Shown here piece by piece: positions 1 through 4,828 of a DNA stretch of 5,117 bases (the stretch's first letter is position 1; the number at the start of each line of letters is the position of its first letter). This DNA is from Bacteroidota bacterium. Its GTDB lineage: Bacteria; Bacteroidota; Bacteroidia; Bacteroidales; UBA4417. The notes under the pieces were generated by a model, which was not told where the DNA came from, did not search any database, and worked only from the letters and a program-made list of their open reading frames with translations. The stretch spans positions 1 through 5,117 of the forward strand of contig JAIFMH010000163.1 of NCBI GenBank assembly GCA_020048595.1, written 5' to 3'. The translations under genes and the position numbers were made by a program.

Positions 1-36
1 CGACTTATATAATTGACATATAAATAAAATAGAAAA

Positions 37-492
37 ATGAAATCATTGGCGGCAATTATCTTAGCAACACTATTGCTTACATCTTGTAACAAACAAACCT
101 CAACAAAAATGACAACAACAGAAAACGAAAAAATAGTAATACAGTATTATGACTATTTTAACAAACACGAATGGGGAAAAATGGCAGAAATGTATGCACA
201 GGTTTCCGAATTTAAAGACCCGTCACTTGGAAAAGGTATCGTGAAACAGACGAGACAACAGATTATTGACAAGTATTCAGGATTGAATGAAATGTTTCCT
301 GATGTGAAAGACGAGATAGTTCAAATTTATCCTTCAGGTGACAAACATATAATTGTTGAATTTATTTCGACAGGCACAGCTCTGGACGGTTCAAAATTTG
401 AGCTTCCAATATGTACTGTTTTTACAATTGAAAACGGACTAATCACAAAAGACTTTACCTATTACGACAATTTTGAAGAGCCAGAACAGTAG
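37..492 (+). CDS. SnoaL-like / NTF2-fold lipoprotein, 151 aa
   Basis: The protein starts with a lipoprotein signal peptide: Lys2, a hydrophobic stretch at about residues 4-14, and the lipobox L-T-S-C with Cys17 as the predicted lipidated residue. A short polar linker follows, then a domain of about 115 residues (roughly 31-146) with the layout of the SnoaL-like/NTF2 superfamily. It has an opening helix around 'VIQYYDYFNKHEWGKM', a 'YAQVSEFKDPSLG' segment, a helix around 'QIIDKYSGLNEMFPDV', then strands ending in 'FTIENGLITKDFTYYD'. This cone-shaped fold serves small cyclases, isomerases and many uncharacterised proteins, so the substrate cannot be told. The lipobox places it in the cell envelope. 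I chose ATG 37 because only it gives the signal peptide; Met25 (ATG at 109) would give a cytosolic version. No Shine-Dalgarno sequence is visible, and only 36 bases precede the gene. A palindrome resembling an integron attC site begins 17 bases after the stop, as in a gene cassette. The fold is fairly certain; the function is unknown. Confidence 0.88.
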   Translation: MKSLAAIILATLLLTSCNKQTSTKMTTTENEKIVIQYYDYFNKHEWGKMAEMYAQVSEFKDPSLGKGIVKQTRQQIIDKYSGLNEMFPDVKDEIVQIYPSGDKHIIVEFISTGTALDGSKFELPICTVFTIENGLITKDFTYYDNFEEPEQ

Positions 493-509
493 AAAAAATG
501 AAGCCCAAA

Positions 510-638
510 CCGCTGACAGCCGTTTTGCAAAAGTAGGGGAGTGCTTATATAATTGTGAAGTGCTAATTTCTGGCTTTGTGCTTCTACTGTATTTTGTGCT
601 AAAATCCCCGCCTTCGCAAAGCGGCAAAACGTTGGCGG
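510..638. repeat. Imperfect 129-bp palindrome resembling an integron attC site
   Basis: The two ends pair. CCGCTGAC (510-517) matches GTTGGCGG (631-638) over eight positions, two of them G-T wobbles. After a left-side bulge (518-521), GTTTTGC (522-528) pairs perfectly with GCAAAAC (624-630). Further in, GGGGA (536-540) pairs with TCCCC (605-609), and GAAGTGC (557-563) pairs with GTGCTTC (578-584) with two wobbles. Paired end boxes, an extra bulge on one arm, a variable middle, this length and a position just behind a short gene are the general layout of integron attC sites. The end boxes CGCTGAC and GTTGGCG do not fit the classical RYYYAAC/GTTRRRY consensus beyond the AC and GTT, so attC identity is inference. 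A dispersed palindromic intergenic repeat is the main alternative. No integrase gene is in the window. The palindrome itself is directly visible. Confidence 0.6.
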
Positions 639-690
639 TAATTGAAAAAGGAGAGTAGCTAACCATAGACAACAATTAAAACAGACCTCT

Positions 691-1269
691 ATGAGAAAAA
701 TAATTTCATTTATGCACATTTCGCTTGACGGCTTTGTAGCAGGACCGAAAGGAGAAATGGACTGGATTAAAGTTGATGAAGAAATTTTTGATCATGTTGG
801 TAAGCAGATAAGCGAAGGCGACACTGCATTGTATGGGCGGGTAACTTATCAGATGATGGAAAATTACTGGCCTTCCGCAGGAAACAAGCCGACGGCGAGC
901 AGGCACGATATTGAACATTCAAAGTGGTATAAGAACGTTCACAAAGTTGTTTTATCCAAAACAATGAAGGACGTGGGTTTAACTAACACAAGAATTATCA
1001 GCGACAACCTTTCGGACAGAATAAATGAAATAAAACAAAAGGCAGGTAATGACATCTTGCTTTTTGGCAGCCCGACAGCAACACATTCACTTATCCAACT
1101 AAACTTAATTGACGGCTACTGGCTATTTGTTAATCCAATTATTCTTGGACGAGGCATTCCATTGTTTGTCGACATCAAAAACAAAATAAACCTGGAGCTA
1201 ATGTCTGCATTACAATTTACCTGCGGGGTAACTGAACTGGCTTACACAGTGGTCAGACATCTGGATTAA
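691..1269 (+). CDS. Dihydrofolate reductase family protein (RibD C-terminal fold), 192 aa
   Basis: This belongs to the RibD C-terminal/dihydrofolate-reductase-like superfamily (YwjB/YyaP type), a soluble cytoplasmic NADPH-binding fold. The family signatures appear in order. 'SLDGFVAGPKGEMDW' covers residues 11-25. 'ALYGRVTYQMMENYW' (46-60) has the Gly-Arg dinucleotide-binding turn. 'KVVLSKT' (85-91) is next, followed by 'ILLFGSPTATHSLIQLNLID' (122-141) and 'NPIILGRGIPLF' (148-159), the nucleotide-binding and C-terminal strands. The length is normal for stand-alone members. Most such proteins have no known substrate, and neither true folate reductase nor riboflavin activity should be assumed. 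The AT-rich leader has no usable Shine-Dalgarno sequence; the purine run AAGGAGAG near 648-655 lies about 35 bases before the ATG, too far away. The VOC gene follows after 27 bases on the same strand, so the two are probably co-transcribed. The attC-like palindrome lies upstream. Confidence 0.92.
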   Translation: MRKIISFMHISLDGFVAGPKGEMDWIKVDEEIFDHVGKQISEGDTALYGRVTYQMMENYWPSAGNKPTASRHDIEHSKWYKNVHKVVLSKTMKDVGLTNTRIISDNLSDRINEIKQKAGNDILLFGSPTATHSLIQLNLIDGYWLFVNPIILGRGIPLFVDIKNKINLELMSALQFTCGVTELAYTVVRHLD

Positions 1270-1296
1270 GAAAAAACAACCTAAAAAATATAAATT

Positions 1297-1734
1297 ATGG
1301 CACTTATCAATCCGCACATTAACTTCAATGGAAATGCCGAAGAAGCATTCAATTTTTACAAATCAGTATTTGGCGGTGAGTTCGCAATGATTATCCGATT
1401 AAAGGATATGTCGAGCGATGAATTTCCGGTAGACGAAAAGGATGCAAATAAGATAATGCATATCGCTTTACCAATTGGCAAAAACGTTTTAATGGCCAAC
1501 GACGTTCCGGAAAGTATGGGCCGGGTAAATGAAAATGAAAACAGGTCTAAGATTTCTATTAGTGCCGAAAGCCGTGAAGAAGCCGACAAGTTATTTAATG
1601 GACTATCCGCAGGCGGGGAAATTGAAATGCCTATTTCTGACAGTCCCTGGGGTTCGTATTTTGGAATGTTCAGAGACAAATTCGGTATTGAATGGATGGT
1701 GGATTTTGATCCAAAATATAACGGGAAAGTATAA
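1297..1734 (+). CDS. PhnB-like VOC (glyoxalase-fold) family protein, 145 aa
   Basis: The sequence fits the PhnB/YjdN branch of the vicinal oxygen chelate superfamily (Pfam 3-dmu-9_3-mt type). The N-terminal half has 'INPHINFNGNAEEAFNFYKS' (4-23) followed by VFGG, with His7 at the usual first metal-ligand position of the fold. 'KIMHIALPIGKNVLMANDVP' (52-71) supplies His55. The C-terminal half has 'SAESREEADKLFNGLSAGG' (89-107) and ends in 'SPWGSYFGMFRDKFGIEWMV' (116-135), with the W-G-x-x-x-G-x-x-x-D-x-F-G-I-x-W pattern typical of the family. Glu132 in that block sits where other VOC proteins carry a metal ligand. Members are small cytosolic dimers; most are uncharacterised, so no reaction is assigned. 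It follows the dihydrofolate-reductase-like gene at 27 bases on the same strand, without a Shine-Dalgarno sequence, and is probably the last gene of that unit. No terminator hairpin with a T-tract is visible after it. Confidence 0.92.
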   Translation: MALINPHINFNGNAEEAFNFYKSVFGGEFAMIIRLKDMSSDEFPVDEKDANKIMHIALPIGKNVLMANDVPESMGRVNENENRSKISISAESREEADKLFNGLSAGGEIEMPISDSPWGSYFGMFRDKFGIEWMVDFDPKYNGKV

Positions 1735-1814
1735 GCGAAAAACAACGGATGCCCCTGTTTGCGATGATTTGCAACTTTGCGACACGATCTTATCATTCGA
1801 AGGTTAATACTTAG

Positions 1815-1997
1815 GAAACGGTCTATTTAGCGAAGCTCAAAACCCGGAATAAATTTAAATCCTGCCTGGTCGGCGCCCTTCTTCTTGCCTGTTGCCCACC
1901 TGAGATTGAAAAGTACAAGTTATACATCAGGAGTGTGTCAGAAAAAACAGACTCGTTTTATGCAGTTTATCACAATTTATTAATTGTATTTATATAA
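1815..1997 (+). pseudogene. Possible start-less lipoprotein gene relic
   Basis: This frame is open from just after a TAG (1812-1814) to TAA (1995-1997). From about 1848 it reads N-K-F-K-S-C-L-V-G-A-L-L-L-A-C-C-P-P-E, which has the form of a lipoprotein signal peptide: two lysines, a short hydrophobic core and the lipobox L-L-A-C. It continues as a polar stretch including 'KYKLYIRSVSEKTDSFYAVY'. There is no ATG, GTG or TTG in frame before the signal-like part, and the last codons run into the 3' end of the convergent lipoprotein gene. I infer a decayed gene that has lost its start and its downstream part. It may also be chance: the frame is only 61 codons long. Confidence 0.3.
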
Positions 1998-4256
1998 ACC
2001 TGTGTACATATACTGATACGCATGATTGAGCTCAACGTTAACAATTTCGATCTGGTTTAAACCATAATTACATTGTTCTACATAATAATAGTATTGAACA
2101 CCGGGATCGTACGAGGTGCTTTTCGCTAATTTTAAATTATTGAATTTCGTCGGGAAGTCATATTTCAACGATTTTATTTCTAAAACATCATAGATAATAT
2201 CTCCTGCAACAAATTGGTAGTCGCCAGTGGTTTTGTTGTATGTGCCGACACTGATTGTCATCGTAGGATTTTCCAGCGGCTGAAAAGTATTTTGAATAGA
2301 TCCGTTATAACATACCCATGCCTCAATATCATTTGTTCCGTTTGTTGACACATCGTCAGGAACAGTGCCTGAAGTTTTTACTCCACCAAGGTAGCGCGAA
2401 TCTACAATGTTATAACGTTTATTTGAAGTAAAATTTGGCATATGGCCTTTTGCTGATAAGGTTCCTGAGTAATTGTCAGGACAGGAAAAGGCAATACTAT
2501 CCCAACTGACAGTATTTGCATTCCCTTCAGTATGCGTATCATCATAATAATGCCAGGTCAAACTCATTGGAGATTTTTTATTCAAATTATTATCAAATAA
2601 GTAATCATAATGATCCAAATCAAAATATTTAGGCAACTTTTGCTTTAAGGATGTATTGGAAAGTAACATATAGCCCCATTGCCAATTAACCGAAAAATAC
2701 GCAAACTGAACGTAGCACGAGTCGTTTTTTGTAGGCGATGTCTGTTTTGGATGCCTGGGATTGTAGTATTTTGGAATTACGTTTACTGTAATATCTCCCG
2801 CATGCGGCCAGGGTGAAGTCAGATTATCTGCAGCTACCTGTATGGTTTGTGATGTGGAGGGCCAGGCAGATGCCGAAGCCGGAGAGTGTATGGTGTAAGT
2901 ATCCCAATGATTATCAGGGTAACAGGTTTTAGTATTATCCCAATACGTATAGGGAATTGTGGTTGCATAGGTTTTACTTGTGGATTTAACTTGAGATGAG
3001 CCTATATTAACAGTAAGCTGGTTATCTTCAGGGGTTGCTGATCCATCAGTGGAATATCGGTTAGGGACAAGAATGTGACCGCTAATTACCGGGTATGGAT
3101 TGCCGGATGAAGAATACAGAAGGTTGCATAAAAACTGGGAACGACCATAGGCATTGTAAAAAATTAAATCAGGAGCCAGGCCAGTATTAGCATATTTCAT
3201 ATCGTGTACAAACTGGTTATGAGTACGGTATTCCGCCAGGTTAGTAAGTAAATAGTCCACATTATCCTGGAAAATCCGGATTTCCCAGGGTATAATTTTA
3301 CTCATTGTGGTAGTCCACCACACTTTACCCTGGTGACCTGTAGTGTCACCGGTTGAAAGATGATAATCGTAGTTAGTCGCATTAACCATAATATTACCTG
3401 CCTGGTATTGATAATTTACAATTGTCAGGAAATAACTTTCAAGCATAATATAAGCCGCCATAGCGTCAGCCGAATCAATTACCTTACCATGGCAATGGTC
3501 TAATATTAATTTGGCATAATCATGAATTGCATTTTCATTCGAAAGATTATTGCTGTCCGGACATATGGATGTAAAGAGTGATTTTATACAACCATCCATT
3601 GACGATCCCGCCGGCTCGGTAATCACATTATGTGCAAATCCTCTCAGCTTTGACCTGGCATATTCCATATCCTTAGCCCCGGCAACAGAATCCCTGGCAT
3701 AAGCCGCAGCAATATTCGAATACCATCCAAACTGGTTATAATCACTTATTCCCATTTTGGTTTCTATCGGATCGATGGCACTTTTTATTGAAAGCTTGTT
3801 AATTTGGTTTGTCAGGTCATCGAATTTAACATTCAGTGATACTTGCATTGCCAGAACATTATCATTCAGCGTTGCAATCTGGTTCGATAATCCATCTATT
3901 TCATTATCAATTTTATCGAACCTGCCTTCGGTAATTTTATAATCCGCTATTTCCCATAACAAGCCACTCATTTCACCAAAATCATCGAAGAGTTCTTTCC
4001 CTTCCCCTTTTAAAATTGTACCTGTTCTGAAAACTCGCTGACCAGGAAATTCCATATTCTTTCCGGTTTCATAGTCCGACATGATATTTAACGAATTGTT
4101 CAGGAAAACATCAGGTGGAATTGTTGTTCCCGGATTCCAGGGTTCTGCGGGATCCGGATCAGTAATATCTTTTCTGCACGAAATAACAACTATCATTAAA
4201 AAAGATAACAGCATCATCGCCTGAATAATTTTTTTCAGAATTTGGGTACTTTTCAT
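1980..4256 (-). CDS. Large lipoprotein of unknown family: coiled coil plus beta-rich C-terminal half, 758 aa
   Basis: I do not recognise this family. A signal peptide (Lys8/Lys9, hydrophobic core about 10-25) ends in the lipobox V-I-S-C with Cys27, followed by R-K-D and a Pro/Asp-rich linker to about residue 50, as in envelope-anchored Bacteroidota lipoproteins. Residues 113-156 form a clear heptad coiled coil, with Phe113, Ile116, Ile120, Leu123, Ile127, Leu130, Val134, Met137, Leu141, Phe145, Leu148, Ile152 and Leu155 at core positions. Residues 175-345 look mostly helical and include 'AAYIMLESYFLTIVNYQYQA' (267-286). From about 385 the protein is rich in Trp, Tyr, Ser, Thr and Asn, with short alternating strands. 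There are nine cysteines besides Cys27 (223, 232, 255, 377, 445, 514, 592, 649, 729). Helical-bundle plus beta-domain toxins and adhesins are possible analogues, unproven. ATG 4256 is the only start giving a complete signal peptide. The gene stands alone, with no clear promoter in the AT-rich region upstream. Confidence 0.85.
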   Translation of the reverse strand: MKSTQILKKIIQAMMLLSFLMIVVISCRKDITDPDPAEPWNPGTTIPPDVFLNNSLNIMSDYETGKNMEFPGQRVFRTGTILKGEGKELFDDFGEMSGLLWEIADYKITEGRFDKIDNEIDGLSNQIATLNDNVLAMQVSLNVKFDDLTNQINKLSIKSAIDPIETKMGISDYNQFGWYSNIAAAYARDSVAGAKDMEYARSKLRGFAHNVITEPAGSSMDGCIKSLFTSICPDSNNLSNENAIHDYAKLILDHCHGKVIDSADAMAAYIMLESYFLTIVNYQYQAGNIMVNATNYDYHLSTGDTTGHQGKVWWTTTMSKIIPWEIRIFQDNVDYLLTNLAEYRTHNQFVHDMKYANTGLAPDLIFYNAYGRSQFLCNLLYSSSGNPYPVISGHILVPNRYSTDGSATPEDNQLTVNIGSSQVKSTSKTYATTIPYTYWDNTKTCYPDNHWDTYTIHSPASASAWPSTSQTIQVAADNLTSPWPHAGDITVNVIPKYYNPRHPKQTSPTKNDSCYVQFAYFSVNWQWGYMLLSNTSLKQKLPKYFDLDHYDYLFDNNLNKKSPMSLTWHYYDDTHTEGNANTVSWDSIAFSCPDNYSGTLSAKGHMPNFTSNKRYNIVDSRYLGGVKTSGTVPDDVSTNGTNDIEAWVCYNGSIQNTFQPLENPTMTISVGTYNKTTGDYQFVAGDIIYDVLEIKSLKYDFPTKFNNLKLAKSTSYDPGVQYYYYVEQCNYGLNQIEIVNVELNHAYQYMYTGLYKYN

Positions 4257-4380
4257 TTCCGTGAAATTTTTGTTTTAAATAATTTAATTGAATTTTACTT
4301 TTAAGGGAAGAGAAGGAAGAAAACTTCTTATATTATATATTAACCTGGTATGAAAATGTAATAGAATTTAACTAAAATAT

Positions 4381-4632
4381 ATGAATAAAAACAATGATAT
4401 ATCTATAAAACTAATTATGTTTACAGGGAAAGTAATTAATTTTACATTATGGATTTTTTTTTATTTTGCTCTTGTCGGGTGAGATTTGCAATTTAGTAAA
4501 ACCTTGTCTTCTGCAAATAGTGATCTCATGAACGTACCGATTCCTCTTGCTGGTGAGCATCTTCCTGCGCCTGACGGTATACTATATGTAAACCGTCCCG
4601 CGCAGGCAGTCGCGCCAGCACGGGGTAATTGA
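4381..4632 (+). pseudogene. Interrupted lipoprotein-like frame with TGA at the lipobox cysteine position
   Basis: ATG 4381 opens a 33-residue frame ending in the hydrophobic run 'VINFTLWIFFYFALVG', then TGA (4480-4482). The same frame stays open for 49 more codons and ends at TGA 4630-4632. Leu-Val-Gly followed by cysteine would be a textbook lipobox, and TGA differs from the Cys codons TGC and TGT by one base. The second part, ending 'PAPDGILYVNRPAQAVAPAR', recalls the 'GILYV' start often seen just after the signal peptide in Bacteroidota beta-helix surface proteins, but that is memory, not a search. I infer the N-terminal stump of a dead surface-protein gene. Alternatives are a real 33-residue membrane peptide, or chance helped by the GC-rich patch where stops are rare. 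Confidence 0.33.
4543..4625. repeat. GC-rich 83-bp imperfect inverted repeat
   Basis: Three nested stems are visible. CCTC (4543-4546) pairs with GGGG (4622-4625) with one wobble and, across a single mismatch, TGCTGG (4548-4553) pairs with CCAGCA (4615-4620). CCTGCGC (4564-4570) pairs perfectly with GCGCAGG (4600-4606). GACGGT (4573-4578) pairs perfectly with ACCGTC (4592-4597) around a 13-base AT-rich loop. No T-tract follows, so it is not a standard intrinsic terminator. It could be a dispersed palindromic element, an attC-like site or a structured RNA segment. Confidence 0.6.
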
Positions 4633-4658
4633 CTGTTTATTTAAATCGTTGAATAAGC

Positions 4659-4687
4659 ATCGGATTTTTACATCCATAAATCCCGAT
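4659..4687. repeat. Short hairpin in the psd upstream region
   Basis: ATCGGATTT (4659-4667) pairs with AAATCCCGAT (4678-4687), giving nine base pairs with one bulged C and a ten-base loop. It lies about 110 bases before the -7 element of the downstream gene. There is no T-tract after it. It may be incidental. Confidence 0.3.
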
Positions 4688-4796
4688 ACTGAAAATTATA
4701 CCCGGCTGGAGAAAAGAATTGGATTCCGGAAAGAAGCCTGCTTTGTAGAGTTTTTTTTGATTTATAGAAAGTGGATTAAAATATAGTCCAATATAT

Positions 4797-4804
4797 TATA
4801 TTTG
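4797..4804 (+). promoter_or_regulatory. Bacteroidota-type -7 promoter element (TAnnTTTG)
   Basis: TATATTTG matches the TAnnTTTG -7 consensus of the Bacteroidota primary sigma factor exactly. It lies 24 bases before the ATG at 4829, so the leader would be short, as is common in this phylum. No clear TTTG -33 element is seen at the usual spacing; GTGG at 4771-4774 is a weak candidate. It probably drives the phosphatidylserine decarboxylase gene. Confidence 0.6.
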
Positions 4805-4828
4805 CTTCGCAAGCCAAACAACGCAAAC

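Larger units (their letters stand above)
4257..4828. other. 572-bp AT-rich spacer between divergent genes
   Basis: This spacer separates the leftward lipoprotein gene from the rightward phosphatidylserine decarboxylase gene. Bases 4257-4380 are very AT-rich and serve as leader and presumably promoter for the leftward gene. No TAnnTTTG element is visible there on the minus strand; the nearest match is TACATTTT. Bases 4381-4632 hold an interrupted reading frame and a GC-rich inverted repeat, each listed separately. Bases 4633-4796 contain one short hairpin and a T-run (4751-4758) with no stem next to it, so I call no terminator. The GC-rich patch at about 4543-4625 stands out sharply from its surroundings. 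Confidence 0.6.

Noticed and set aside
13..18. TTGACA resembling a sigma-70 -35 box before the first gene
   Set aside because: The matching -10 position would lie in the start codon region, and Bacteroidota do not use this consensus.
646..655. Purine-rich AAAGGAGAG as ribosome binding site of the dihydrofolate-reductase-like gene
   Set aside because: It lies about 35 bases before the ATG, too far for a Shine-Dalgarno site, and no alternative in-frame start follows it at the right distance.
473..658. 61-codon + strand ORF between the SnoaL and dihydrofolate-reductase-like genes
   Set aside because: It overlaps the end of the SnoaL gene and is a translation of the attC-like palindrome. The Cys/Leu/Phe-rich composition follows from the repeat, not from a protein family.
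439..719. Two minus-strand ORFs across the same spacer
   Set aside because: They overlap the 3' end of one gene, the palindrome and the 5' end of the next, and have no recognisable domain; they are shadows of the repeat.
1772..1779. CAACTTTG as a possible -7 promoter element before the start-less relic
   Set aside because: The first base departs from TAnnTTTG and no -33 element lies at the right spacing.
1356..1796. 146-codon minus-strand ORF opposite the VOC gene
   Set aside because: Antisense shadow: the + strand frame has full family motifs from end to end, while this one has none.
1529..1807. 92-codon + strand ORF in a second frame of the VOC gene
   Set aside because: Out-of-frame overlap with a well-supported gene; no domain pattern.
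1749..1814. 22-codon ORF from ATG 1749
   Set aside because: Too short, no signal or domain, no promoter or ribosome binding site; nothing supports translation.
1973..1986. CAATT-TATT-AATTG inverted repeat at the 3' end of the large lipoprotein gene as terminator or insertion border
   Set aside because: Only five base pairs in very AT-rich DNA, with no T-tract or matching copy of useful length at the other end of the gene.
3757..3942. 61-codon + strand ORF opposite the coiled coil
   Set aside because: Antisense shadow of heptad-rich codons, which gives a hydrophobic but meaningless translation.
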